Assembly: GCA_013153795.1 (NCBI GenBank)
Contig: JAADDV010000123.1
Location: 1-15,911 of the forward strand
DNA from: Aquificota bacterium
GTDB taxonomy: Bacteria > Aquificota > Aquificia > Aquificales > Hydrogenothermaceae
DNA: 15,911 nt
Direction of reading: 5' to 3'
In this document: in pieces, positions 7,158 to 13,847 of the stretch
Numbering within the stretch: the stretch's first letter is position 1
How the letters are laid out: every line of letters begins with the position of its first letter
Made by a program: the position numbers and the translations under genes
Notes under the pieces: generated by a model
Seen by the model: only the letters and a program-made list of their open reading frames with translations
What the model was told of the DNA's origin: nothing
The model's database searches: none

Positions 7158-8249
7158 TTAATTTTTGTTTAAACTTGCTTTTGTTATAAAACTTGTTTCT
7201 AAATCCTTTTTTCTCAGTTGTCCACAAGCTGCAGATATATCCTGTCCTTTACTCCATCTAACAAAGGCTCCTATGTTATATTGCCACAAAATTTTATGAA
7301 ACTGGTCAACTCTTTCTTTGTCTGGTCTTTGATAAGGAGAGCCAGGGTAAGGATTAAAAGGAATAAGATTTACTTTGTATCTTTTTTTGTTTTTTCCTAT
7401 AAGTCGTGCTAGCTTATGGGCATCTTTAGGAGAATCATTAACATCTTTTATAAGAACATATTCAAGCATAATCCTATATCCTGTTTTAACAGGAAGTTTG
7501 TTTAGGGTTTTCATTAAATCTTCTAAAGTATTTGTTTCTGATATAGGCATGATTTTTTCTCTTGTTTTCTGGTCTGCTGCATTCAAAGATACAGCTAGTC
7601 TAACCTGAGGGAACTCTTTATCTTCATACATCTTTAAAATTTGATGAATTATACCACTAGAGGATATTGTTATTTTTCTGTTTGAGAGGCCTGCCATTTT
7701 ATCATCTGTAAAAATACGCACAGACTTTTTCACATTTTCATAATTTGCTAGAGGCTCTCCCATTCCCATATAGACGATATTTGAAATTCTTTTTTCTGGT
7801 TCTAGTCCTACAAATCTTTGACTTTGAATATACTGGTCAACAATTTCAGCTGTTGTTAGATTTCTTATAAGACCATCTTTTGTTGTAAAACAAAATTTAC
7901 AGCCTACAGCACATCCTACTTGAGTAGAGATACAAAGAGTATTGTGGCCTTTCTCTGGGATAAAAACAGATTCTATAGTATGCCCATCATGAAGGCGCCA
8001 TAAAAATTTTATGCTACCATCTTCCTTAGATTTTTCAAAAGTAATAAGCTCAAGAGCATTTATATCAGCTTTTTCTTTTAACTGGTTTCTTATATCTTTT
8101 GATAAATCTGTCATTTCATCAAAAGAAGAAACTTTTTTATTATAAAGCCATTTTGCCAGCTGTTTTGCTCTAAACTTTTGCCAGCCTTGTTCTTTTACCC
8201 AGTTTTCAAGCTCTTTAAAATCAAAGTTTTTTAAGTTAACCTTTTCCAT
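7158..8249 (-). CDS. rlmN: Dual-specificity rRNA/tRNA adenine-C2 methyltransferase RlmN
   Basis: Radical SAM enzyme that methylates C2 of A2503 in 23S rRNA and A37 in some tRNAs. The 363 residues match the family in length. C113, C117 and C120 (CAVGCKFC) bind the [4Fe-4S] cluster. C342 (AACGQL) is at the methyl-carrier cysteine position (E. coli C355), and C106 (CISTQVGC) corresponds to the second catalytic cysteine (E. coli C118). MGMGEPLANY at 161-170, SSSGI at 196-200 and NLIPFNP are conserved. RlmN is preferred over Cfr because of this overall pattern and the chromosomal housekeeping context. It lies 54 bases downstream of the DUF167 gene and is probably co-transcribed with it. The start is the only ATG that gives the full N-terminal domain; the upstream Shine-Dalgarno is weak (AGG). 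Confidence 0.95.
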   Translation of the reverse strand: MEKVNLKNFDFKELENWVKEQGWQKFRAKQLAKWLYNKKVSSFDEMTDLSKDIRNQLKEKADINALELITFEKSKEDGSIKFLWRLHDGHTIESVFIPEKGHNTLCISTQVGCAVGCKFCFTTKDGLIRNLTTAEIVDQYIQSQRFVGLEPEKRISNIVYMGMGEPLANYENVKKSVRIFTDDKMAGLSNRKITISSSGIIHQILKMYEDKEFPQVRLAVSLNAADQKTREKIMPISETNTLEDLMKTLNKLPVKTGYRIMLEYVLIKDVNDSPKDAHKLARLIGKNKKRYKVNLIPFNPYPGSPYQRPDKERVDQFHKILWQYNIGAFVRWSKGQDISAACGQLRKKDLETSFITKASLNKN

Positions 8250-8303
8250 CTTTTTACCTGCTTTGTTTTTTTAAACCTATAAAATATAAAACAGTTTTAA
8301 AAA

Positions 8304-8528
8304 TCAGCTATCATCTATTTCAAATATTTTTTCTCTTGAAGTTTCTCCTCTTATCAAATTAATTTTTGATTTAGGGATTTTTAATTCTTTTGATAAAAGC
8401 TCTATTACTTTTTTATTTGCTTTTCCTTTTTCTGGAGCTACACTAACTTTTATTTCATAATAAAAATCATTTATTTTTCTAACTTCATTTTTTTTAGCAT
8501 TTGGTTTTACTCTAACAGTAATCTTCAT
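8304..8528 (-). CDS. DUF167/YggU family protein
   Basis: A 74-residue protein of the DUF167 family, whose biochemical role is not settled. It begins MKITVRVKPNAKKNEV, with KVSVAPEKGKANKKVIELLSKE-type core motifs (here residues about 28-50), matching the family: VxPxAxxn, then a PxxGkAN turn and a helix. The frame remains open upstream to an ATG at 8636, but those extra 36 residues lie antisense to the start of aroK and do not resemble the family. The ATG at 8526-8528 has a good GGAGAG Shine-Dalgarno (about 8535-8541), so I chose it. It is divergent from aroK and upstream of rlmN on the same strand. Confidence 0.88.
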   Translation of the reverse strand: MKITVRVKPNAKKNEVRKINDFYYEIKVSVAPEKGKANKKVIELLSKELKIPKSKINLIRGETSREKIFEIDDS

Positions 8529-8548
8529 TCTAATCTCTCCGATAAAGT

Positions 8549-8574
8549 AGTATCTAAAAATTTTAATGGATACT
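8549..8574. promoter_or_regulatory. Inverted repeat between the divergent DUF167 and aroK genes
   Basis: AGTATC (8549-8554) and GATACT (8569-8574) are exact reverse complements around a 14-base A/T-rich centre. They lie in the 52 bases between the two chosen start codons. It could be an operator for both directions or the overlapping promoter core. The regulator is unknown, and a six-base arm can arise by chance in this AT-rich DNA. Confidence 0.3.
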
Positions 8575-8580
8575 GAAGGT

Positions 8581-9093
8581 ATGAAAAATATTTTTTTAGT
8601 AGGATTTATGGGTAGTGGAAAATCAACAGTTGGCAAAATTCTTTCTGAAAAAACAGGTCTAAAATTTATCGATATAGATGAAGAAATAGAGAAAAAACAG
8701 GGTAAAAAAATAAAAGATATTTTTAAAGAAAAAGGAGAAAAATTTTTTAGAAACCTTGAAAAAGAAGAAATAAAAAACTTAGCTCAAAAAGAAGGTTTTA
8801 TTGTTTCTACTGGAGGAGGCTTGGGAGCAAACCCTGAAAATATGAAGATTATGAAAAAAAACGGGATAGTTGTATGGATAGATGTTTCATTAGATGAAAT
8901 TTTAAGAAGATGTGGGAATGATATGGAAAGACCTCTTTTAAATCAGCCTTATGAAAGTTTAAAAAATCTATATGAAGAAAGAAAGAAAGTATATTCTCAA
9001 GCTCATATTCATATTCAAGGAGAAAATAAAGTTCCTGAGAAAATAGCCGAAGAGATTTTGGAGAAAATAAATGGAAATTTTCACAGGGATTGA
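8581..9093 (+). CDS. aroK: Shikimate kinase AroK
   Basis: Phosphorylates shikimate with ATP to shikimate 3-phosphate on the path to aromatic amino acids. From the ATG at 8581 it is 170 residues and starts MKNIFLVGFMGSGKST, the standard family opening, with Walker A at 8-16. D31 and D33 (FIDIDEEIE) and R57 (FFRNLE) are shikimate/Mg-site residues, STGGG sits at 76-80, R117 (ERPLL) is in the lid, and R134 follows (YEERKKVY). An in-frame ATG at 8566 would add five residues (MDTEG) but has no Shine-Dalgarno, and it lies inside the divergent control region, so 8581 is preferred. The 3' end overlaps acpS by 23 bases, implying one transcript. Confidence 0.94.
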   Translation: MKNIFLVGFMGSGKSTVGKILSEKTGLKFIDIDEEIEKKQGKKIKDIFKEKGEKFFRNLEKEEIKNLAQKEGFIVSTGGGLGANPENMKIMKKNGIVVWIDVSLDEILRRCGNDMERPLLNQPYESLKNLYEERKKVYSQAHIHIQGENKVPEKIAEEILEKINGNFHRD

Positions 9094-9448
9094 TATTGTC
9101 GAAAATAAGAGAATTTTACATGCTATAGAAAAGTTTGGAAATAAGTTTCTGTCAAGGGTTTTTACGAAAAAAGAAATTTCTTATTGTTATTGTAAAAAAA
9201 ATTTACACCAATGTCTTGCCGCAAGGTTTGCTGCTAAAGAAGCCTTCATTAAAGCGTTTTTTCAAGCATTCAAAATTAAGCTCTTTCCATCTCAAATAGA
9301 AATTATAGGAAAAGAAGGGTATCCTGCAGAAATTTTTCTGCACTTACCTGAAAAAGAAAAATTAAAAATAGAAAATTCATATAAATCAACACTTTCTATT
9401 TCACACGAACGCAATTATTCTGTAGCTGTGGTGATTATCTACAAATAA
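9071..9448 (+). CDS. acpS: Holo-[acyl-carrier-protein] synthase AcpS
   Basis: Transfers 4'-phosphopantetheine from CoA to the serine of acyl carrier protein, activating it for fatty acid synthesis. It is 125 residues, the usual size. The magnesium-site residues are D8 (GIDIVE) and E57 (ARFAAKEAFIKAF). The SISHERNYSVAVV motif near the C-terminus is also conserved. The start lies inside the aroK coding sequence (23-base overlap in another frame), so translation is likely coupled. A CYCKK stretch at about 39-43 is locally divergent. A fatty-acid reductase lies further along on the other strand, but there is no shared operon. Confidence 0.94.
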   Translation: MEIFTGIDIVENKRILHAIEKFGNKFLSRVFTKKEISYCYCKKNLHQCLAARFAAKEAFIKAFFQAFKIKLFPSQIEIIGKEGYPAEIFLHLPEKEKLKIENSYKSTLSISHERNYSVAVVIIYK

Positions 9449-9473
9449 AGGTGCAGCATTTTGGTTGCACCTT
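9448..9473 (+). terminator. Hairpin after acpS, possible terminator without a U-tract
   Basis: AAGGTGCA (9448-9455) pairs with TGCACCTT (9466-9473), extended by a GU and a CG pair around a six-base loop. It begins at the last base of the acpS stop. No T-run follows on the plus strand, so it would be a weak intrinsic terminator. It separates the aroK-acpS unit from the flagellar operon. Confidence 0.5.
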
Positions 9474-9521
9474 ATCCAAAAGCAAAAAGATATTTCTTGT
9501 GATATCAATACCTTATATAAA

Positions 9522-9538
9522 TGGCACACCTCTTGTAT
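9522..9538 (+). promoter_or_regulatory. Candidate sigma-54 (RpoN) promoter for the flhF-flhG-fliA operon
   Basis: TGGCAC (9522-9527), five bases, then TTGTA (9533-9537) matches the -24/-12 pattern TGGCAC-N5-TTGCW with one change (the C of the -12 GC is T). The GG and GT dinucleotides are ten bases apart, the sigma-54 spacing. Transcription would start near 9547, just before the AGGAGG ribosome site at 9551-9556, leaving a leader of about 21 bases. The flagellar context makes sigma-54 control plausible. No enhancer site was identified. Confidence 0.5.
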
Positions 9539-9567
9539 TTATAGAAACACAGGAGGTATGAAAAGGT

Positions 9568-10467
9568 ATGAATATCAAAATATATACTGTAGCCAGCATA
9601 CAAGAAGGGTGGAAGAGAATAAAAGAAGAATTAGGGGAAGATGCTATTATTTTATCTATAAAAGAGTTAAATGGAATATTTGAAATAATAGCAACTTCTC
9701 CTAATTCTCAAGCTAAAGAAAAAGTTTTTGCTGAAGAGTTAATAGGGTTAAAAAACTTTGTAAAAAGATTAGAAGAGAAAAAGATAGAAAAAGAGTTAAA
9801 AAAACAAATAGAAGAAGAAGTTCTTCTTTCTTATGGATATATTGTAGAAAAGTATCCTATCAATATAGAAGGAAAAATAGAATTAAACCCTCTATCTAAA
9901 AAATATATATTTCTTTTTGGAAATGTATCTTCAGGAAAAAGTATTACTGTAGTAAAACTTGCTTCTCTTTTAAAGTTTGAAAAGCAGAAAAAAGTTTGCA
10001 TAGCTTCTTTCGATTTTTACAAAATAGGTGGTTCAGAAAGTCTATTATCTTTTGCAAACATTATGCAGATACCATTTTTCCAGATAAAAAGTGAAAAAGA
10101 TTTAATCCTTCATAAAGATTACTTAGATGAATTTGAACATATTATTTTTGATACTCCCGGAAATATAAAAGATTTAAAAGAAATAGAAAAATTTATTCAA
10201 TTTATTAGTAAAAGCTCTCAAGCAGAAAATATTCTTGTTCTTCCTTTAACAAAGAAAGAAACCTTATTAGATAAAGATGTTCAATACTTTAGTAAGTTTA
10301 ATATTCATCATCTTATTCTTACTAAATATGACCAGATAGAAAATAAACTTCCTCTTTATTATGTGCTTGGGAATTTTAACTACCCTGTTAGCTATATAAC
10401 AAACGGTGTAGATGTTCCTCAAGATATTTTTCATATGCAAAAGCTTGTTGAAGAAAGGGTAATTTAA
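9568..10467 (+). CDS. flhF: Flagellar SRP-type GTPase FlhF, with divergent GTPase motifs
   Basis: FlhF helps set where polar flagella are built and works with FlhG. The first 45 residues match the FlhF B domain: MNIKIYTVASIQEGWKRIK, then GEDAIILS at 23-30. A charged, probably coiled linker covers about 60-85, and the NG-type GTPase domain runs from about 110 to 299. The motifs are altered: P-loop GNVSSGKS at 118-125 (family GPTGVGKT), DFYKIGGSESL at 149-159 (family DTYRIGAVEQL), DTPGN at 195-199 (family DTAGR), TKYDQ at 252-256 (family TKLDE) and NGVDVPQDI at 279-287 (family GQ.VP.D). At 299 residues it is short for FlhF. The AGGAGG at 9551-9556 serves this ATG with an 11-base spacing; the nearer ATG at 9558 is out of frame and too close. 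One base separates it from flhG. Identity is secured by the B domain and neighbours. Confidence 0.88.
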   Translation: MNIKIYTVASIQEGWKRIKEELGEDAIILSIKELNGIFEIIATSPNSQAKEKVFAEELIGLKNFVKRLEEKKIEKELKKQIEEEVLLSYGYIVEKYPINIEGKIELNPLSKKYIFLFGNVSSGKSITVVKLASLLKFEKQKKVCIASFDFYKIGGSESLLSFANIMQIPFFQIKSEKDLILHKDYLDEFEHIIFDTPGNIKDLKEIEKFIQFISKSSQAENILVLPLTKKETLLDKDVQYFSKFNIHHLILTKYDQIENKLPLYYVLGNFNYPVSYITNGVDVPQDIFHMQKLVEERVI

Positions 10468-10468
10468 A

Positions 10469-11338
10469 ATGAAAGACCAAGCTCAAAGATTAAGAGAAAT
10501 AGTAAATACGAGAAAAAAACCAAACTTTCAAGCTATTTCTATAACTAGTGGAAAAGGTGGTGTTGGTAAAACAAGCTTTACTGTAAATTTAGCTTATCAT
10601 CTTCAAAAATTAGGAAAAAGTGTAATCATTTTTGATGCAGACCTTGCTTTAGCTAATGTGGATATTCTTCTTGGAGAAAAACCTAAATATAACCTTATGC
10701 ATCTTTTAAATGGAGAAAAAACAATAAATGAGATTATTTATACATCAAAATATGGAATAAAATTTATTCCAGCTTCTTCAGGTTTTGAAGAATTAGCAAA
10801 TCTACCTTTAGAAAAACAACTATACATTTTAGAAGCTCTTCAAGAGATATATTATAACTTTGACATAATGCTTATAGATACTTCAGCTGGTCTTTCAGAA
10901 AATGTTATAAATTTTTGTCTTGCTTCAGATAAAACAATTGTTTTAACAACTCCAGACCCAACAGCTTTAGCTGATGCTTATGCTATCTCAAGAGTTATTC
11001 TAACTCATAAACCTATAAACATGGAGCTTGGAGTTGTTGTGAATATGGTAGAAGATGAAGAGGAAGCTTTAAAAATATACAAAGGAATGAATTCTATTTT
11101 AAGAAGTTTTATTGGAAAAAGTATTAGTTATTACGGATACATAAAAAAGGATAATAAACTCAGTGAATCAGTTAGAGAAAGGTATGTACTTTCTGCTGCA
11201 TATCCAAATTCTACATACAGCAAAAATGTAAGAGCTATTGCTCAAACTCTTATTTCTGGAAAAGAGCCATCAACAGAACCAAATACATCTTTTTGGAAAA
11301 AAGTTATCTCTTATTGGAAAAATTTAGCAATAGAATAA
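10469..11338 (+). CDS. flhG: MinD-like ATPase FlhG (FleN/YlxH), flagellar number regulator
   Basis: Cytoplasmic ParA/MinD-family ATPase that limits flagellar number and stimulates FlhF GTP hydrolysis. The N-terminal DQAQRLR at 3-9 is the DQAxxLR motif that contacts FlhF, with Q4 the activating glutamine in characterised pairs. A deviant Walker A KGGVGKTS is at 29-36, followed by FDADLALANVDILLG (switch I) and LIDTSAGLSENV (switch II). At 289 residues it is the normal size, and the lysine/tryptophan-rich tail could be a membrane-binding helix (WKKVISYWKNLA). The start is one base after the flhF stop, so coupled translation is likely. MinD is excluded by the DQAxxLR motif and by the flhF and fliA neighbours. 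Confidence 0.94.
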   Translation: MKDQAQRLREIVNTRKKPNFQAISITSGKGGVGKTSFTVNLAYHLQKLGKSVIIFDADLALANVDILLGEKPKYNLMHLLNGEKTINEIIYTSKYGIKFIPASSGFEELANLPLEKQLYILEALQEIYYNFDIMLIDTSAGLSENVINFCLASDKTIVLTTPDPTALADAYAISRVILTHKPINMELGVVVNMVEDEEEALKIYKGMNSILRSFIGKSISYYGYIKKDNKLSESVRERYVLSAAYPNSTYSKNVRAIAQTLISGKEPSTEPNTSFWKKVISYWKNLAIE

Positions 11339-11354
11339 TAAGGAGGTTAAAGCT

Positions 11355-12080
11355 ATGAAGTTAAGTAATGAAGAAAGAAATAAGATAATAATGGAGTTTT
11401 TACCTAAGATTAATTATATAGTTCAAAATTTAAAACAGGAAAATCTTCCAGCAACAGTTACAGAAGAGGATATGGTAAATACAGGAGTATTAGGTCTTAT
11501 TGATGCTATAGAAAAATATGACCCTAAAAAAGGAGTGAAACTATCAACATATGCAGAAATAAGAATAAGAGGCCAGATAATAGACTCTCTTAGAAAATTA
11601 GATTGGGTTCCAAGAAATATAAGACAAAAAGCTAGACATATTGAAAATGCAATCTTAGAAGTGGAACAAAAACTAGGAAGAGAAGCTTCAGCAGAGGAAA
11701 TTGCTGAATATTTAGGAATTCCTGTTGAAGAGTATATGAAATATGCTGAAAAAATAGCAAATAGTGGTTTTATATCTATAGATTCAACAGTTGGAACAGA
11801 TGATGATTCAACAACTAAACTTTGGCAAATTATATCTATAAATGATGATACACCAGATAAGTATGTAGAAGAGGAAGAATTAAAAAGAATTTTATCTGAT
11901 ATAATATCTAAATTAAATGAAAGAGAAAGACTCGTTATAACTCTTTATTACTACGAAGAACTTTCTATGAAAGAAATAGGAGAAGTTCTTGGATTAACAG
12001 AGTCTAGAATTTCTCAGATACACACAAAAACAATGAAAAAAATAAGAAATATGATTCAAAAATATATCTCGAGAGATTAA
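11355..12080 (+). CDS. fliA: Flagellar sigma factor FliA (sigma-28)
   Basis: Alternative sigma factor directing RNA polymerase to late flagellar and chemotaxis promoters. Its 241 residues hold region 2 at about 15-95 (EEDMVNTGVLGLIDAIEKYDP, then STYAEIRIRGQIIDSLRKLDWVPR, a sigma-28 hallmark), region 3 at about 95-150 (REASAEEIAEYLGI) and region 4 at about 185-236 (LNERERLVITLYYYEELSMKEIG, then the helix-turn-helix LTESRISQIH). A strong AAGGAGG Shine-Dalgarno at 11340-11346 fixes the start. It lies 16 bases after flhG and one base before the next gene, so all four genes are probably one operon. I see no anti-sigma FlgM in the window. The SDWVPR-type segment and length separate it from sporulation sigma factors. 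Confidence 0.95.
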   Translation: MKLSNEERNKIIMEFLPKINYIVQNLKQENLPATVTEEDMVNTGVLGLIDAIEKYDPKKGVKLSTYAEIRIRGQIIDSLRKLDWVPRNIRQKARHIENAILEVEQKLGREASAEEIAEYLGIPVEEYMKYAEKIANSGFISIDSTVGTDDDSTTKLWQIISINDDTPDKYVEEEELKRILSDIISKLNERERLVITLYYYEELSMKEIGEVLGLTESRISQIHTKTMKKIRNMIQKYISRD

Positions 12081-12081
12081 A

Positions 12082-12570
12082 ATGGAAGGAAACTTTTATG
12101 TTGAGCTTCTTTTAGGAGATTTGGAAAATTATATTCTTTCTCAAAAAAGTGAGATTAACAATATTGTATCGAAAAAACAAAATGTCTCCGTTGAGGAGAC
12201 AGCGCTTATTTTAGATAAATTTTCTAAAAGTTTGAAGAAAACTGTAAATATAATGGATTTTATAGAAGAAATAGATAATATAGATACATTAAGAAGTATC
12301 TCTATTCTTGCTTCTGAAACTATTGCATGGATTTTGTTTACTTTACCTTCTGTAGAAAAAAATCTTCCTTATTTCTCTGATGATATAACTATATATAACA
12401 AGCATATAGTTGATTATTTAGCAGATATACTTTTAGAATTTGAAGGTTTTATTGAAAATCCAATGAAATTAAAGTTTATAGGAAAAGATTTACAAGAAAA
12501 CATAAAAGATATTTCTACAATAATTAATTATATGTCCAATATTTTAAAAAAGGGGCTTATTGAAAACTAG
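12082..12570 (+). CDS. Hypothetical protein in the flhF-flhG-fliA operon
   Basis: A 162-residue protein that I do not recognise. It starts one base after the fliA stop (12080), with coupled translation likely and no separate Shine-Dalgarno. The sequence looks soluble and mostly helical: an acidic first third with ENYILSQKSEINNI, a charged middle (EETALILDKFSKSLKKTVNI, then DFIEEIDNIDTLRS), one moderately hydrophobic helix at about 75-90 (ISILASETIAWILFTLP), and a helical tail. There are no cysteines, no signal peptide and no zinc or nucleotide motif. Its place at the end of a flagellar regulatory operon suggests a flagellar or chemotaxis-associated role, but that is only context. Its stop overlaps that of the convergent reductase gene. 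Confidence 0.8.
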   Translation: MEGNFYVELLLGDLENYILSQKSEINNIVSKKQNVSVEETALILDKFSKSLKKTVNIMDFIEEIDNIDTLRSISILASETIAWILFTLPSVEKNLPYFSDDITIYNKHIVDYLADILLEFEGFIENPMKLKFIGKDLQENIKDISTIINYMSNILKKGLIEN

Positions 12571-12576
12571 CGCCCC
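12546..12576 (-). terminator. Rho-independent terminator of the reductase gene, embedded in the overlapping gene ends
   Basis: On the minus strand GGGGC (12572-12576) pairs with GCCCC (12552-12556) around a 15-base loop, followed by six Ts (12546-12551). Flanking AAG/CTT bases allow extra pairs with one bulge. The loop holds the stop codons of both convergent genes. On the plus strand no U-run follows, so termination of the flagellar operon here is less certain. Confidence 0.6.
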
Positions 12577-13352
12577 CTTACTAAAGAAAGTCCTCCATCT
12601 ACAACAATTGTTTGCCCTTGTATCCATTGGGCATCGTCAGTGCATAAAAATCCTACAACTCCTGCTATATCCTCTGGCATTCCCATTCTTCCAAGTGGAG
12701 TAAGTTTTATAGTCCCTTCTTTTACTTCCTCATAATTAGGGAAAAGCTGTATAGCCTCTGTATCAATAGGACCACCAGAAACAGTATTAACATTAATTCC
12801 TTTAGGACCAAATTCTACAGCAGCATATCTTACAAGAGCTTCAAGGGCAGATTTTGCAGCCCCGTGTATTGCATAGTTTGGCATATAGTCCCTTGTTCCT
12901 GTAGATGATATAGCAATAATTTTTCCTTTTCTTCCTTCCATTAAAGGAACAGCCCTTTGTGTAGACCAGATAAATCCCATCACAGTTATATCAAAAATTC
13001 TTCTTGTTCCTCTTTCTTTAAGCCTTAAAAAAGGAGCAAAACCACCTACAACTTCTCTTCCAGATGCAACAGCATTACTAACAAAAATATCTAGATATCC
13101 GTATTTTTCTTTTATTTCATCAAACGCTTTATCTATATCTTCTTTTTTTCCAAAATCTCCTTGTATAGCATATCCTTTAACACCTTTAGACTCTATTTCT
13201 TTTACAACTTCTTCAGCTTTTTCTTTATTCTTATAGTAGTTTATTATTACATCTGCTCCCATATCAGCCAGCTTTAAAGCAATAGCCCTTCCTATTCCTC
13301 TACTTCCACCTGTAATAAAAGCAAGTTTTCCTTCAAGTTCTCTACAAGCCAT
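12567..13352 (-). CDS. Short-chain dehydrogenase, probable FabL-type enoyl-ACP reductase
   Basis: An NAD(P)H-dependent SDR of 261 residues. The cofactor motif is TGGSRGIG at 14-21, with NYYKN at 38-42 suggesting how the cofactor's ribose or phosphate is held, and SNAVASG near 92-98. The usual Y-x3-K is absent: the classical tyrosine position is H163. Instead Y160-x6-K167 is present, the spacing that marks enoyl-ACP reductases. The run YMPNYAIHGAAKSALEAL, followed by VNTVSGGPIDTEA and FPN, closely resembles Bacillus subtilis FabL (YLENYTTVGVSKAALEAL, NAVSGGAIDTDA, FPN). It therefore probably performs the last step of fatty-acid elongation. A strong AGGAGG precedes the ATG. It lies 13 bases after the small membrane protein gene. 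The general SDR call is certain, FabL is likely. Confidence 0.85.
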   Translation of the reverse strand: MACRELEGKLAFITGGSRGIGRAIALKLADMGADVIINYYKNKEKAEEVVKEIESKGVKGYAIQGDFGKKEDIDKAFDEIKEKYGYLDIFVSNAVASGREVVGGFAPFLRLKERGTRRIFDITVMGFIWSTQRAVPLMEGRKGKIIAISSTGTRDYMPNYAIHGAAKSALEALVRYAAVEFGPKGINVNTVSGGPIDTEAIQLFPNYEEVKEGTIKLTPLGRMGMPEDIAGVVGFLCTDDAQWIQGQTIVVDGGLSLVRGR

Positions 13353-13365
13353 TAAAAACCTCCTA

Positions 13366-13683
13366 CTAGTGATGCTCTTTAAACTGTCTAGAAAATTCTA
13401 AAAACTTCTTTATAAGAAACTCTCCTCTATATCCTTCTTCAACTAACTCCATAAAATATCTTTGTTCTTCATCATTTAAATCTCTATGAAGAATTTCTAA
13501 TATTTTTTTATAAGCTCTCCACGTTTCTTCATCCCATCCTTCACCAACAAAAAATTCTTCAATTTTCAAAGGGTCTACAACTTTTGTTCTTAAAGCTTCT
13601 TTATAACCTAAAAGAAACATAATTCCCATTAAAACAAGAAAAATAATAGTAAGAATAATAGAAAGAATTAATTCACCGCCCAT
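13366..13683 (-). CDS. Hypothetical small single-pass membrane protein
   Basis: A 105-residue protein that I do not recognise. Residues about 5-27 (ILSIILTIIFLVLMGIMFLL, then GYKE) form one transmembrane helix. With no positive residue before it and R/K after it, the large C-terminal part is likely cytoplasmic. That part is charged and helical, with a DLNDEEQRYFMELVEEG stretch and no cysteine or nucleotide motif. The start is supported by AAGGAGG at about 13690-13696. It is the first gene of a two-gene unit with the FabL-like reductase (13-base gap), so it could be linked to membrane lipid work, but only by context. Confidence 0.8.
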   Translation of the reverse strand: MGGELILSIILTIIFLVLMGIMFLLGYKEALRTKVVDPLKIEEFFVGEGWDEETWRAYKKILEILHRDLNDEEQRYFMELVEEGYRGEFLIKKFLEFSRQFKEHH

Positions 13684-13716
13684 AATTTCCTCCTTATATT
13701 AAGCTCTTCTAAGAAT

Positions 13717-13722
13717 ATTATA
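13717..13722 (-). promoter_or_regulatory. Possible -10 box for the membrane protein/FabL-like unit
   Basis: A perfect TATAAT on the minus strand, about 34 bases before the start codon of the membrane protein. No good -35 box is found at a spacing of 16-18 bases, and the surroundings are very AT-rich, so this is weak. Confidence 0.3.
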
Positions 13723-13847
13723 TTACGATATCTAAAACAATGTTTTTTGGAAATTTAGTTAGTAATAAAAATTATTAATAACAAATGAACAAAACAAAAA
13801 TATTTTTGATGAATTTCAGATTAAATTTTAAAATTCTTAAAGAAAAA

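Noticed and set aside
8529..8636. Extension of the DUF167 gene to an upstream ATG at 8636
   Set aside because: The extra 36 residues lie over the aroK start, are unlike DUF167 and lack a Shine-Dalgarno; the internal ATG with GGAGAG is better.
9493..9521. Sigma-70 promoter (TATAAA-like -10) before flhF
   Set aside because: The -35 position has a poor match; the sigma-54-type element just downstream is more convincing.
9465..9683. Plus-strand frame of 72 codons overlapping the start of flhF
   Set aside because: It overlaps flhF in another frame, and its product has no family features; the AGGAGG serves the flhF ATG.
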